NCBI GenBank assembly: GCA_001692895.1
Contig: KV748196.1
Location: 2,232,001 to 2,296,000 of the forward strand
From: Cenococcum geophilum 1.58
Taxonomy: Eukaryota > Ascomycota > Dothideomycetes > Gloniales > Gloniaceae
Length of the DNA stretch: 64,000 nucleotides
Direction: 5' to 3'
The notes below the pieces were generated by a model. It searched no databases. It worked only from the letters and a program-made list of their open reading frames with translations, and was not told the DNA's origin. A program made the position numbers and the translations under genes. Below, in pieces: positions 1 to 12,764 of this stretch (positions are counted from its first letter, which is position 1; the number at the start of each line of letters is the position of its first letter).

Positions 1-149
1 CCTAGTAACTTTACCTACTTAATACTTAACAGAGGGTTAGCGCTAAGTAGCTTCACCTAATAGAAACCCCTACTAAAGCAGTAATAATAAAAGCCATAAT
101 AATTGGACCTAAACTGCTACTATAGGGTCTAATATATACTACCTTAATC

Positions 150-905
150 CCCTAGTCTTTTAAGGAGACTGTAAGGAATATAGCCACTAGAAGATATAAA
201 TCCGTAAAAAAAACTAACTTAGAGCGCCTACCTTTTTCCTATAGAAGATACTAAGATTAGCTATATTATTGAGTAATTAAAGGGTATACTATTTAATAGA
301 CTCTTCGCCTAATAGGAGACTAATAGCCCCTAAAAGTGGCAGTCTTACTAAGAAGTCCTTAATAATCTCAACCTAATATACTATAATTATAACCTACTAG
401 CCACTAACCAAGCTAAACTACGTACCCTAAAGATAAGCCCTACTAAATTATTTAATAAGTTCTATATTAAATTCTAGGAATATACTAGAGCCCTTACCTA
501 AGACAATACTAAAGACTAAAAGGATCTCCTTAAAAAAGTTACTTATTGCCTTAGTTACGCAGCCCAGCTATAACTATAACAATATTTATAAGATGGTAGC
601 AGCCCTATAGAAGATTAAACAACAACTAAATTAGATTGCTACTACTAACCCTTACTAAAAAACCTCTCTATAGAAGCCCTCTGGGCCTACTAAACCTACA
701 TATACTAAGCCACTGACGCCTACTACCTTAAGTACCACTAGAGCCAATATTAACATCTCTATACTAACCTTTCTATAAAAACTCCTAGACAAAGAGCGCG
801 AGCTATTCCAGAAACTAGGACGCTGCTATAGATACTATTAAGAAGGCTATTATTACGATAACCTAAACTGCCTAATAGCTAAGTTTAGTATCTACCGCTT
901 AATAC
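150..905 (+). pseudogene. Gag of element H (capsid and zinc knuckle), degraded
   Basis: Gag is the structural nucleocapsid protein that packages element RNA. The clear landmark is a CCHC knuckle at about 821-871, read as RCYRYY*EGYYYDNLNC. Two positions expected to be Cys and His read Tyr (TGY to TAY, CAY to TAY), and the stop stands for a former Gln. Upstream sequence is capsid-like, but stops and probable indels prevent a confident start, which may lie before the window. The protease of the same element follows. The identification rests on the knuckle and its position ahead of pol; the capsid portion alone would not have been recognisable. Confidence 0.7.
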
Positions 906-1149
906 CTAACCTAATGCCCTAAACACCAAATATATTATTACGCGCTACTACTATACAAGACGAAAATATAGTAATAGTAGTAGAATCGGATACGGAAGTA
1001 GAAAACGCCAAGTCCTAGCCCTAAGTCGCGGGTTAGAACGCCCTAATAATAGAGGGATCTATATATTAGCCTACTTAATAAATAACTTAGTAAAGATAAA
1101 CAGACGGAAATAGATAGTTTTACCTATAATAGGAACTACTACCACAAAA

Positions 1150-4100
1150 CAATACAAAAGCCGTTCTATAATTAACTATAGAGCTACTAACTAATTTATA
1201 AATACCTAATTTGTGCGCACTTATAACCTACCTACCTTACCCCTTACTAAAGCCCGCGCCCTATAACTCGCTAATAGTAGTTATACTATATAGAAGATTA
1301 CCTATATAGTATAACTCTATTTAGATATAAATGGGCACTAGGAAGAGCTCTAGGCCTATATTATACCACTTACCAACTACCCTATTATCCTTAAAATGAG
1401 TTAGCTTAAATAATATAACCCCGCCATTAACTAGAAAAAGAAAAAAGCAACCTTTAACTCTAAATACTATAGAGAGACTTGCCTAGGATATAGCCTAACC
1501 ACCTCTATTTACTCACTAGGATATTAACCTAAGAAACCCCTTATTACTCTACCTACAACTAACTACCACTATATAAGTGCCGCGGCCTTCTACCGTATAG
1601 TATATAGGAAAGGCTAAACCGTTACTATAGCTTCCTAATTATAACTATATAAGCTTAATAAAGAATAGGACTATATCCTCTATAGTAATAGGATAGATAT
1701 AGTTAACCTTTTAGAAGATAACGCCTCTGCGGAACTCTATAGACTTTTACCTTTAGACTTTAAGAAGTTTATAAAACTTAAAAAAGGACTTACTAATAAA
1801 GAACTCCGTAAGCTCCTCCTTAAGAGGTACTATAACTTTATCGATATATACTTATAAAAGGGCGTAGATATACTCCCCCTATATTAACCTAATAACTATA
1901 CTATTAATATTAAATAAGAAAAAACGCCACCTTATAAGAGACCCTACCTAATATTAAAAGATAAACTTCTAGTTATAAGAAAGTATATTAACGAGCACCT
2001 TAATAAAGGGTTTATTCATCCCAACATATTACTAGTAGCCACCCCTATCCTTCTCGCTAAAAAGCTAAAAGGAGGTATTTAATTCTGCGTTAACTATAGA
2101 GGACTTAACGCTATTATAATTAAAAACTAATACCTAGTACCACTTATATGGGAGACCCTTAAGCGGCTTAGCCAAGCTAAAATCTATACTAAGCTTAATA
2201 TTATTGCCGCCTTTAACTATCTCCGAATACGGGAAGGTAATAAATAGAAAACTATATCTGCATCGCGCTTTAGCTAATTTAAATATACCGTTATGCCCTT
2301 TAGCGTATATAGCGGCCTAGGCACCTTCTAAAGCTATATTAATAACGCCTTATAGGACTACCTTAATAACTTCTACTTTACGTACCTAGACGATATACTT
2401 ATTTATAATAATAACCCTTTTAAGCATACTAAATATATTTAAAAGGTCCTATAGCGCCTTAGGGTCGTAGGGCTTTATATTAATTTAAAGAAATGCGAAT
2501 TTTTAGTTACAGAAGTAAAATACCTTAAACTAATTACTACTACTAAGGGTATCCATATAGACCCTAAGAAGGTACGCATAATTACTAAATAGTAAGCTCT
2601 TAACTGCATTAAGGATATATAAGCCTTCCTTAGTTTCGCTAACTTCTATTAGAAATTTATATACAACTTCTTAGGCATAGTAGCACTACTTATAGCAATA
2701 ATGCAAATAAAGGGCCTTTCTATAAAAGGAAGAAAAACGCACCTACGCTTTACCTAGACGCCTAAATATAAGAAGGCGTTCTAAGACCTTAAAAATGCCT
2801 TTACCAAAGCACCTATTCTAGCTTACTTTATATTAGGACGATAACTTTATCTTAAAACTAACTCCTTAGACTACGTTAACGTAGGCGTCCTCTCTTAAAT
2901 AAGTAATAATAGTTTCCTTTACCTAGTTGCATTTTACTTATCTAAGCTTATACTATAAGAGTGTAACTATAAGATCTATAATAAAGAACTCCTTACAATT
3001 ATATAAGCGTTTAAAATTTTTTAACTAAAACTTTCCTTAGTAGAGCCTAACTAGCTAGCTAAAGTCCTTACGGACCATTATAACCTTAAGTACTTTATAA
3101 CCATAAAGCAGCTAAACTAACGCTAAGTATATTAGAATAAGTTCCTCTCTAGTTTTAACTTTAAAATCGCATATAGACTAGGAGTATAAGGTACTAAACC
3201 TAATAGCCTAATACGCTGCTTATAAGACCTTCCTTAGTCTAAAAATAACCCCTATAATTAGTTCTAATAATAAACAATCCTAAAAGCACAAAATTTAGCC
3301 CTAGGTATACTACCTATAATAGAGCTAATTATACCTTAGCTTTATACTATAGAACTAGAATTACCTCCTAAAATTAATAAGCTTATTACTACGGTATATA
3401 ACACCTCTATTAACTTATTACTGCATTAACTTATTACCGTAAAGACCGCTAACGCCTATATACTACCTACTAACCTCTAAAGCTTAGGCTAGATTAATAT
3501 AGCAGCCTTAGAAGTAAAAGAGAACAGGCTCTATTATAGAGGTCGCCTATTTATCCCTAACTTAGAAAATATATAACGGCAACTAATCTAAATAGCCTAT
3601 AACCTCTAATTAAGCGGCTATTTAGGTAGAGAAGGAACCTATAAGCTTTTTAACCGATACTACTTCTAGCTAAAAATAATAGACTTAGTTAAATGCTTTA
3701 TAGGCCCCTACTATAGTTATAAGCGCGCTAAGGCCTTTAATATAAAGTATTAAGGACTATTATACCCTTTACTAGTACCTATATAATAATGGGCAGATAT
3801 CGCTATAGATTTCATTATTAACCTACTACCCTATAAACGACACGGCCGTACCTATAAGAACATTCTTATAATAATATACCAACTTATAAAAGAGCGCCAC
3901 TACGTCCTAACTAAAGGCGTAGCCGTTAGCGATATTACTAACGCCTTTCTTTATAAAGTTTACCGACTACATAGGTTACCTAACTTAATTACGTCTGACT
4001 AAGGTATATAATTTAACTCTAATATATGGAGACAAATCTGCCAACGCCTTAGCATCTCCGTTAAAATATCTACATCCTTCTATTATAAAACTGCTAGGCA

Positions 4101-4920
4101 ATTAGAAAACGCTAATACCAGTATAAAAGCGTACCTACAACAGGTAGTCACCTATAGTTAAGATAACTAGGTAAATTACCTCCTACTAGGTAAATTTGTA
4201 GCAAATAACTATATCTTAACTACTATAGAACTTACCCTGTTCTTCGCGAATAAGGGTTATTACCCCTAATCCGGCATAGAGCCACTAAAACCTATTAATA
4301 AGAAACTGCCATATAGAAAACGCCTTAAGATATTACTTGCTAACCAGTATACAGACCGTATAAAAAATCTACTTAACTACTATAAGGGAGAAATAGCCTA
4401 GGCTTAAGTAAAGTAGGCCTACTTCGCCAACTATTATAGAACGCCACCACTAGAGATACATGTTAGTAACTAGGTATAGCTAAATATACGCAATATCTTT
4501 ATATAGAGGCCTATAAAGTCACTTAATTATAAGAACCTTAGCCCCTATTTAATTAAATAAGTTATTAATAGGGGAGCCATATATAAGCTAAAACTCCTAC
4601 CTACCCTAGCCACCTATAGGATATAGCCTATATTTCACCTATAGCTACTATACCTCTATTAGCCTAACCCCTTACTAGGGTAGATATAGCCTAAACCCCT
4701 ACTAGTACTAATCTAAGATAAGAACAAAGACGAGAACTATAAGGAGTGGACTATTAAACAAATTATTAACTCTAAATACTTTAGTAAAGGTAGAGGACGA
4801 CGGCTTTACTACAGAGCTATATACACAGGATTTAATATAAATTAGCCAGAATAGCAACTATAGGAAGACTTTAAAAATGTAAAGGATCTAATTAGTAACT
4901 TTTACTATATAAACCTATAG
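1150..4920 (+). pseudogene. Pol of element H: protease, RT, RNase H, integrase, chromodomain; degraded
   Basis: The polyprotein that copies element RNA and inserts the cDNA. Protease lies at about 1160-1430. RT lies at about 1880-2560, with FCVNYRGLN near 2082 and a still intact YLDDILIY at 2383. RNase H follows at about 2830-3240. Integrase spans 3540-4480: a zinc-binding region with GYLGREGTY, a first Asp in ADIAIDFI near 3797, a second in LITSD near 3990, and the Glu in ARQLENAN near 4100. A GPY-like segment comes next, with GAIYKLKLP near 4573 and PIFHL near 4628. The C-terminal chromodomain at about 4735-4910 reads EWTIKQIINSK, YRAIYTGFN, then EDFKN. Stops are TAG/TAA at expected Gln or Trp codons, for example PE*QL* where the family has PEW. 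Confidence 0.92.
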
Positions 4921-5240
4921 AAACTAGGCCTAAGCAGAGATTTTATACCTAATCCTCTATAGGAGCCCTTATAGAGTTAAACCGTTACATTACTACGTAA
5001 GGGCAAATTACTATTAGATTGCGGTAAAGTGCGATTACGTAACTAGAATATCGTTAAGATGTCTAGGAACTTTAACCAGCGGTTAAAGTTATCTAATTAG
5101 TTAGATTCTTAGATGCTAAGCCTTATTACATAACGTTATTTTAAACCTTTAGCAATACCCCCCTTTTTTCTTTTCTATACCTTAAGTGTCCCTTCTATAT
5201 ATATATAGTAACCATAGCGTCGCCGGAGCTCCGCCTCTAT

Positions 5241-5251
5241 AGGAGGGGGGG
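5241..5251 (+). promoter_or_regulatory. Polypurine tract of element H
   Basis: An unbroken purine run, aggaggggggg, lies four bases before the 3' LTR. This is where plus-strand DNA synthesis is primed in LTR retrotransposons. Its position fixes the left edge of the LTR and the + orientation of the element. Confidence 0.8.
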
Positions 5252-5254
5252 TAA

Positions 5255-5447
5255 TATTACGGAACCCTACCGTAGGGGCCTCCATAGGAGAGCCCCGTGC
5301 TCTTATATACACCTCGCGTATAGCTTATATCAGCTACGCGTAGGTATATCACCTCCTTACGCCCTTAACCCTTACGATCGATCACGTAACGTCTTATAGA
5401 CTCCTCAAATATATACACTCTGTAGCCACTACCCCCATTCTGTAACA
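5255..5447 (+). repeat. 3' LTR of element H
   Basis: It begins tattacgg (RIP-altered tgttacgg) directly after the polypurine tract and ends ctgtaaca, giving the inverted TGTTAC/GTAACA ends. It is 193 bp long and contains an AT-rich TATA-like stretch near 5311 and another near 5410. The partner LTR is outside the window, so the right boundary rests on the inverted-end match alone. Confidence 0.7.
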
Positions 5448-5726
5448 ATAGTATACACTACCCTAGCGCATATCGCTATAAGTGCCTTATTAGCGCCGCT
5501 GATTATTTAGAGAACGCCATCTGTTTTACTAGGTTAAATAGGGTTAGTCTCTAACGGATCAGCACGCCTAAAAAGACGTCTATATTAAAATTAAATTAAA
5601 CTTTTTAAATTAAGCGATTGTAAGGGATTTTGCCTCTATACTGATTTCTATAGAGGAGTAATTAACCGATTATTAAATTGCTAAATGAGTGTTTAATTTC
5701 TTCCTTTAAGTTTTTACCTAAATCTA
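5448..5726. other. Unassigned AT-rich spacer between H and the Tc1-like remnant
   Basis: It probably contains the 3' non-coding end and terminal inverted repeat of the Tc1/mariner element, whose transposase reads leftward from the right. I could not match an inverted repeat between this stretch and 6960-7250, so the element edges are not called. No coding signal was found on either strand. Confidence 0.4.
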
Positions 5727-6960
5727 CTACTTAGTTATGCCCCTTTCGGCTGTAATTAAGCCGCGTACGCGTTGCCTTATAGATACAACGAGTTGGTATA
5801 AATCTTTTTCCGTAATCTTATCCTACTTCTCCTAAATTACCTATTATATCTACTCCTCTACACGAGGCTTATTATAACGCTAGGTAATTTATTCCTTTAT
5901 TATCTTTTAAAGAGCTTTAATTAGGTTAAGATTAGGGCTATTTAGGGGCTAATTAAGTAGTTAAATTTAGTTAGCCGCAAATCTAGCTATAGTAGATTAA
6001 GCTTTCTATGCGGGTGCGCCGTCCATTTATATAATAGATAGGGTAGGATTAAATAACTAGGGGGCGTTAATATATATATAATATTCCCAATTATAGTATT
6101 TGTAGAAGTTCTTTAGGCTTAGGTAGATATAATCTTAAAAGCCTTAAGCTGTAATATTGCCCCATTTTTACTTATTCTAAAAGATTAAAGGCCCTTTCTT
6201 AATACCCGCAAAGTAAGCCTAAATTATTATTTAAGGTATATTGCGGAGTCTTAGCTAAAGGTAGTAGGGGTAAAATTATTTATAAGGCCGTTAAGTTATA
6301 AAGATATGCTAGTAGCTACTATAGTATATTACAGATTCGTCTATCTATATAATCTTAAATTGGGTTTTAATTATCTATAAGCTTACCTAGTAGACGAATA
6401 TAAGTCGCTCTTAGCGCTGCCTTTAGGTAAGCTACGGCTTTAGGTAAGTAATATATCACTAGAAGCCTTTCTTTTTTAGTAATCGCCTAATTATAGAATT
6501 AGAAGCGTAAAGTCCTATTTTAGTAGAGAGCTTAGCGTAGGTAGCAGTACGCGTCTAATTATAAGATTTAATAAAGTCAACTAAGTATTAGCACGCAGGT
6601 ATGTTGTACCTAAGGCGATTTCTAAAGCCACCACGTTATAGAGTTAATGGCTTATTATAAATGGCGTGTATAGTTAATAGAGGCTCTTATAAAGTAGTCG
6701 TGATAGTAATAAAAGGTATAAAGAGAACGTTTTAGAAGGCCTTAATTGCGTACCGTATCTTATATAGTATAGAGCTATATTGGCGAAGATTGCGCGCCTA
6801 TATAATTACTCTCTGCCAATACTTATTAATATAGCGGTAGTATTGCTTAATCCTCTAGTCTTTATGCTGTAACTCTCTCTAGGCTTCGTATAAGGTATTT
6901 TAAGTATTTCTACTATTCTTTAGCTTTAGTATATTTAAGAGGCTTATAATTAACACAAAC
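5727..6960 (-). pseudogene. Tc1/mariner (DD34E) transposase remnant
   Basis: A cut-and-paste transposase of the IS630/Tc1/mariner superfamily, read on the minus strand. The first catalytic Asp is in IDESVI (codon 6341-6339). A block reading AYFAGIKKGPLIFW follows near 6210. The second Asp is in MDGAPA (codon 6023-6021). The third acidic residue, in SPNLNLIKA, has become Lys (codon 5918-5916), 34 residues after the second Asp, so the type is DD34E and the copy is inactive. The C-terminus reads QRVRGLITAERG and stops at 5727-5729. The N-terminal DNA-binding half, beyond about 6500, is too scrambled to place a start. It is a different subfamily from the copy at 62606. Confidence 0.85.
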
Positions 6961-7495
6961 CTTTATATAGCCTTCTAAAACGCTAGCGGATATTATTAAT
7001 TAGGATAATACGCTAGTAAACAATTACAGGCGTAGAAGGGGACCTCTGCTGGCGAGTTAATAATTTAAGTAGGACTTATTATCTATATAGGCGTCTTTAA
7101 AGCTCCTTAGGTACGAGATTTTTAGGCAACGGATCTTAAATATCCTTAGCACCTAATTAGCTTATTTATGGGCTAAAAAAGATGGGAGTAACTTAAGCGC
7201 TTCTTTTATATATCGCCGCTGTTAGCGACTCAGTCAATTAAGGCACGAGTACGGCAAGAGGGACGCGCAAGCCTATACGATTGGTAGTCTATAAACGAGG
7301 ATCCAAAGCTAGAGAAAGGAAAGGAGACGGAGGGCGGCGCCGCTTGACGTTATATACAATCCTCTGGTCACGTGACGGCAATTGTCTAAAACTGTGTGAA
7401 ACTGTCTGCGACTGTCCGCCATAATCCACCGATATCCATCAGCCACAATCCACCAGTTTCCACCAATATCTATCAGTTTTCGCCAGCGCCGTAAC
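6961..7495. other. Unassigned stretch ending in an LTR-like terminus
   Basis: 6961-7200 is AT-rich and may hold the 5' end of the Tc1-like element. 7290-7495 is visibly less RIP-mutated and richer in G and C, with a run of near-repeated words of the type ccaccagt/ccaccaat, and ends in gccgtaaca, which looks like an LTR terminus. The adjoining piggyBac coding sequence starts abruptly in mid-protein at 7497, so some insertion or deletion joined them here. No partner LTR start was identified. Confidence 0.35.
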
Positions 7496-7496
7496 A

Positions 7497-7720
7497 GCCG
7501 CCTCTATTAGAAGACGTTGAACGCCAGATCTTTAAGAAAATTAAGCCGTTAACGACTCCTCTAGGTAAGGCGTTTAGGAAGTACGTTAGACCTAAATCTA
7601 TAGTTAGTTTTAATAAGATAATAGTAAGGTTTANTANANAATCTATAGCTATAATTAAATTGCCTAGTAAGCTAGTACTTAAAGGCTTTAAAATAATAAG
7701 CCTTTATTAATATAGATATT
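7497..7720 (+). pseudogene. piggyBac-type transposase, upstream fragment (split gene, part 1)
   Basis: Encodes the start of the catalytic domain of a piggyBac (DDE_Tnp_1_7) transposase. The frame reads from PPLLEDVERQIF through KAFRKY and SFNKIIVRF to LKGFKIISL. In the family the motif is S-x-D-E-x-x-x-R-F; the first catalytic Asp (codon 7612-7614) is now Asn and the next Glu is Lys, both G-to-A changes. Three Ns at 7634-7639 fall where the family has TGR. The frame is cut at 7720, the first base of a codon, by element A. It resumes in frame at 60128. The N-terminal 150 or so residues of the family are missing to the left of 7497. Confidence 0.88.
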
Positions 7721-8039
7721 TATAATAGAATCCCCTAGAAGGTACATATTAGATAAGACAATAGAAGGTTTTATTTATATTCTATCTACGTCCTAAAAGA
7801 CACAGTTAGATAGATAAGGGGTAAAGGGTTTTGCTAGCGTTTTAGAAGGATTATATAGGGAGCTAGTTCTCCTCTAGAGAAAAACTAGTAATTAGTCTCT
7901 AAATAAAAGAGGTTAAAAAGCATTTATCCTTTATTATATAAAGCTTATTCTACCTTAACTTATTTTTTACTTACCTATAACTCTTATTCTATACTATTAA
8001 TTAAATAATTATACGTTCCGGTTAGACTGGCCTTTTATA
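7721..8039 (+). repeat. 5' LTR of element A
   Basis: Starts tataatagaatcccc and ends ccttttata. The same sequence recurs at 21423-21586 continued at 59972-60122, giving the second LTR. Differences between the copies are mostly C/T and G/A transitions. TG...CA ends have both become TA...TA through RIP. Confidence 0.9.
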
Positions 8040-8099
8040 ATTCTAATTACTTACAATCCTTTACGGAAGGAACGTACGGCTATTAATTAACGATAACGG

Positions 8100-9260
8100 G
8101 CTATACCTCCTTACCCCCTAAAATGATGCCCCCACTATAAGAGGCTTAGAGAGTCTCCCTAAAGGAGCGTATTCCCTCTTCCTATAAAGAAGCTACGGCT
8201 AGTCCGTCTAACCTTACAAGACCCTTAGGGACAATTACTACTAGGAAGCTATTAGAGTAGTTACTACGCAAGACCTTATAAAAAATAAAGGAGTTAAAGA
8301 TATAATTAAGATAAGTATATTAAGACTACTAAGAATAATTATAAGGATAATTAGGGGAAGTATAGACACCCTAGATACGAAGCGGACTTAAAGGGGCAAC
8401 GCTATACTACGCTATAATATTAGAAAAGCCTAAATTCCGTATAAAGGAACCTAATAAGTATAATAGTAATAGTCTCCCAGAACTGTAATTATTTTATCTA
8501 TTAATATAAAACTAAGTTTCGGCTAAATCCAAAACGTTACTCTAACGAGTATAATTAGACACTAATTACTTTTACCTTCCTGCGTAGCACTATTAAGAGT
8601 TTATAGATACGCTATAAGAAGAAACTTACTATACCCCTTAAATTTAGCAAACTTAAGTCCTAGTTAGTTAATTAGGTCTAAAACCCTACTAATTAAGGGA
8701 TAGATTATAACCAGTAATACCATAACGCTAAATAGCAAGAAGGCTAGAGTATAGTCCAGTTTATAAACTATTTAAAAGAACTAGAAGATAATATACCCTA
8801 CTTAAACCTATAGGATAATACTATATAACTTTACTAGCTACTTACTAAGTTATAATTTAAGATTTAACAGGCTGTACAGAAAAAGGGCGAAATTTCTACC
8901 TCTTAAGAAAAGCTTATCTTTAAAGCTACTTAGATTAAAAATATTAAAAGAGACTATTTAGGTAAGTAAAAGAAATAAGACGCTAATAATAAAGAGCGTA
9001 GGATTAGACCTAGCTTTAATAATAAGGGCAGATTCCAACCTAACTATTCTATAATAAAAAATAACGCGAGTAGGCTTTAAAGCCCTAAAGTAATACTAGT
9101 TAGCCCCAGAATAATAATAGGCAAAAACCTAATTTAAATAAGTAGAACTAAGAGTTACGCGTTTATTATAACTGTGGTAAAAAGGGCTATATAAAGCGCT
9201 TCTACTAGTAAAAGAAATAAGAGTTAGATTAATCGGGAAAAGAGAGAGCCTAATAGATCT
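8100..9260 (+). pseudogene. Gag of element A, degraded
   Basis: The structural nucleocapsid protein. A capsid-like stretch reads PKFRIKEPNKY near 8430 and YQEFIDTL near 8590 once TAG/TAA are taken as Gln. A CCHC knuckle lies at about 9164-9208, read as YNCGKKGYIKRFY, with the first and last Cys and the His now Tyr (TGY to TAY, CAY to TAY). The start codon is not certain. Position directly before a recognisable protease supports the call; stops at Gln positions are RIP-type. Confidence 0.72.
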
Positions 9261-9339
9261 TTACTCCCTTATACTAAGCTAGTAAGAGAAAAAGGGAGTA
9301 AGCTGCCGTATAGTTATTCCTATCTCTATTTAAGTTAAT

Positions 9340-12300
9340 AATAAATAGGTAATATAAGACTGCCTTATAAATAGCGGCGTAACTATAGGGTTTATTTCTT
9401 AATTACTAGTAAAAGAATTAGATTTAGACCTTGGCGGCTTATAGGTACGCACTATTTAAAGTATTAGAGGGTACTAGATTCCATACTATAGGGAATAAGC
9501 TTTTTCCGTAGCTAGCTAGGACCGTAATAGTCTATAGGATATATAGGAGATACGCTTTTATACCGCAGAAATTAAGGGGTATAACCTTATTTTGGGATAC
9601 CTATAGCTTTACCAAGTTAATCTAGACATTAATTGGCCTTTAGCCTTATATTAATATTAGAAGTCTTAACCGTGTATTATAGTTAAAGATTAAAAGACTT
9701 TTTTAAACTATATATAAGAGAAAAGGGTGGGTATATACTATATATACTACTCTTAACACCAAGAAAGGAGATATAGGATATTTATTTTCAGATATCTGGT
9801 TATACGCAGTTAAGGAACTAGAGATTCTATAGGAATATATAGACTTAGAGGATATTTCTAATAAAGAGGCTACATAAATCTTACCTAACCCTATATTAGT
9901 TAAGTATAAGATAAATATAGGGGACAAACAACCTCTTTTTAAACCACTATATAACCTATTAAAAAATAAGCTAGCGGTATTATATTAATATATAGTAGAC
10001 AGTCTTTAGAGAGGATAGATTTAGCCCTTTATAAGCCCGGCAGGGGTACCAATTATATTTATACTTAAGAAGGATAAGACCCTTTACCTTTATATTAACT
10101 ATTAGGCGCTAAACAAGATTACTATGAAGAATTGCTACCCGTTACCCTTAATAGGGGAGCTTATTAATAGGCTATTAGGCATAAAGATATTTATAAATTT
10201 AAATTTAAAAGATATATACTATTAAATCCGGATTAAAGCCGGCGATAAATAAAAAATGGCGTTCTAAATACGGTACGGCTACTTTAAGTACCTAATAATG
10301 CTATTTAGGCTCACTAACGCATCGGTAATATTTTAGGCCTATATTAATAAGGCATTATTAGGCCTATTAGACATAATATATATAGTCTACCTTAATAATA
10401 TTATAGTCTACTTTAATAACTATAAAGTATATACACACTATATATAAATAGTACTAGAAAGATTATAGGAATATAAGCTCTATATAAACCTAAAAAGTGT
10501 ATATTTTATACTACTAGTATTAATTTTCTAGGCTTTATTATTAGCGTTAACAGAGTATTAATAAAGAAAAGTTGGGTGGACGCTATTAGGGAATAGCCCT
10601 ACCCTATAATATTTAGAAAAGTATAGGTTTTTTAGATATGGTAAACTTCTACAAAACGTTTATTGTTTACTATTTATAAGTAATACTTCTAATTACTAAT
10701 CTATTAAAAGGATCTAAGAATAGCAAGAAGTTAGAACCCTTTATATTTAGGAAAGCTGCTAAGTAGGCTATAGACTAGTTAAAGGATTTATTTACGTCGG
10801 CGCCTATTCTAATATACTTTTACTAGGAGCTCTATATATACCTTAAAACAGATATATCTGGCTTCGCCTTAGGGGTAATTATATCTTAATTAAAAGACGG
10901 AAAATAGCATTCTATAGCGTTTTAGTTAAGAAAAATAACCCCTATAAAATAGCGTTATATAATATATAACTAAAAGCTACTCGTAATAGTTATAGTAATA
11001 AAGCATTAGTGGCATTATTATATAAGAAGCAATTATCCTATTAAAGTTCTTATAGACTATAATAACCTAGAATACTTTATAACTATAAAGGTGTTAAGTG
11101 GTTAATAAGCTAGATAGGTAAAGGCACTATTATAGTATAATTTTAAAATTACGTACTGCCTAGGAAAGATAAATCCCGCTAATAGGTTATTAAGACGTTT
11201 GGATTATAAGACTAGGAGAATCTGGAACAGCATAGGGGAAATAATCCCTATATTGCAAAATTTGCTTAAAAAAAGACTCTTTCCCTAGAACTACTAAATT
11301 TTATAGTAAGGTAAAGGTCCTAGTAATATAGCTGCGAAGCACTATAATAATAGAGCCGTAGGATATAGTTATAGACTAGGTTATAGACTAAGCAGATATT
11401 ATAAAGTTAGCGTACCTTAGAATTAGTGGGAATTCTATAGGATATACTAAGGGTATTGCGACACCTTTAACTTAATAGCGTATTAGCTGCAAGTATCCAG
11501 ATCTAAGGGGGATAAATAAGATACCTATCCGCAGTATAGCACACTATATAATAATAGGAGAATCTACTAGCACTAATTGTTTAAAATATCTTATACTACG
11601 CCTTATATCTATAATAGCGGTAGGTAAAATAGAAGTAAGTAATCTATATAAAACCTTTTTAAATCTTCTTTTTTAAGTATAATAGAGGGACGCCTTTATT
11701 TTTAGGGAGAGGTAGAAAGATATATTAGAGACTAACTTAGCCAGAGTTACTAAGAAGCTATAGCAGCAAGATTAAAAGGGTTTATTACGCTTTAAGGGTG
11801 CTATATATATCCTAAAGAACCAAGTAGTTTAAGATAAAATTCTAAAGGTTTTTTATAATAACCCTTTTAGGGGTTACTACGGTACTAATAGAACCCTTAA
11901 GGCCGTTTAAAGGAAATACTTTTAGGATAAAATATCTAAAGAGGTTAAGGACTATATATTAAGATATAATATATACTAAAGGGTATAGATATCTAGATAT
12001 TGCCTATATAGTAAGTTATTAGTACTTCCTATTCCATAAGGACCTATATTAGAATTAACAATAGATTTTATAATAGGCTTACCCCCTACCAAAATAAGAA
12101 CTAAAGAGGTTGCTAATACTATCTTAGTAATCGTTAATAGATATATAAAGTTCTTAGGGTACTTTAATATTATAATAATAATTACAGCAGCAGAACTAGT
12201 AGACCTGTTTTTAAAATAGTAGCTCTTATTTAGCACGCTAAGGGGAATTATATTTAATAGAGGTACCGTATTTAATAGCGTATTCTAGTCTTTATTCTAT

Positions 12301-12438
12301 CTCTTATTAAAAATACAGTAAAGGATAAGTACCGCCTTTGACCTATAAATAGATAGGCTAATAGAGAGTCTAAATACGTTATTAGAACACTACCTCCACT
12401 ACCATATTAATTATTAACAGGATAATTGGATATTATAG
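9340..12438 (+). pseudogene. Pol of element A, part 1: protease, RT, RNase H, most of integrase
   Basis: Protease at about 9355-9460 reads CLINSGVTIGFIS, so the active-site D-S-G is now N-S-G. RT at about 10020-10560 has SPAGVPIIFILKKD and the catalytic box reading VYLNNIIVY at 10387, both Asp changed to Asn. RNase H lies at about 10800-11150. The integrase zinc region starts near 11870 with GYYGTNRTLKAV. The catalytic core has LTIDFIIGLP near 12055, NRGTVFNS near 12255 and, near 12360, a stretch matching the Glu region. The frame is cut at 12438 by element G and resumes at 18784 with LALA. Non-functional. Confidence 0.9.
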
Positions 12439-12690
12439 TGTGGTGGTGTAGATTAAACGTCGCCTACTATCTTGGCATTTTCCTATATTTATAGAGCCTT
12501 CGGCTTCCTTCCTTCTTCCCTCTATTATACATATTACGACTCTACCAGTTACCAGAAATACACTCTTTTCTTTCTTTTTTACTGACTGTTCTACTAACTG
12601 ATTATAACCAACCGACCGACCGACCGACCGACTAACTAACTGACTGACGGCACTGTGACTTTCCTATCTTAGAGAGGTCGTACCCTCCCA
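12439..12690 (+). repeat. 5' LTR of element G
   Basis: Starts tgtggtggtgtagatt and ends gtaccctccca. It contains a run of GACC/GACT-type tetranucleotides at about 12605-12655 that also occurs in the right LTR. A TATA-like stretch sits at 12482-12490. The match to 18526-18777 is close along the whole length. Confidence 0.9.
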
Positions 12691-12764
12691 TATATTTTAT
12701 GGCATTCCACGTAGGGACGACGGCAAGCTCTTTGGATTAGAAGTCTAAGTGCTACATACACAGG

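Larger units (their letters stand above)
1..5447 (+). mobile_element. Element H: chromodomain Ty3/Gypsy LTR retrotransposon, 5' truncated by the window edge, RIP-degraded
   Basis: Domain order is gag, CCHC knuckle, protease, RT, RNase H, integrase and chromodomain, then a purine tract and one LTR, which is the Ty3/Gypsy chromovirus order. The 5' LTR and the start of gag lie left of the window, so full length and target duplication cannot be checked; the bases after the 3' LTR that could be its duplication are atagt. All domains are legible but carry many TAA/TAG stops, so the copy is dead. Its LTR is unlike those of the nested families to the right, so it is a separate family. Confidence 0.9.

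Noticed and set aside
5255-7495. A single very long LTR of H containing the Tc1-like element
   Set aside because: A good LTR end exists at 5447 and no target duplication or inverted-repeat edges support the longer version.
9703-9927. 74-codon minus-strand open frame
   Set aside because: It lies opposite the protease-RT linker of element A, whose + frame is recognisable; no motif of its own.
12600-12660. Possible CRISPR-like or functional tandem array
   Set aside because: A tetranucleotide microsatellite repeated in both LTRs of G; no spacer structure, and the context is eukaryotic.
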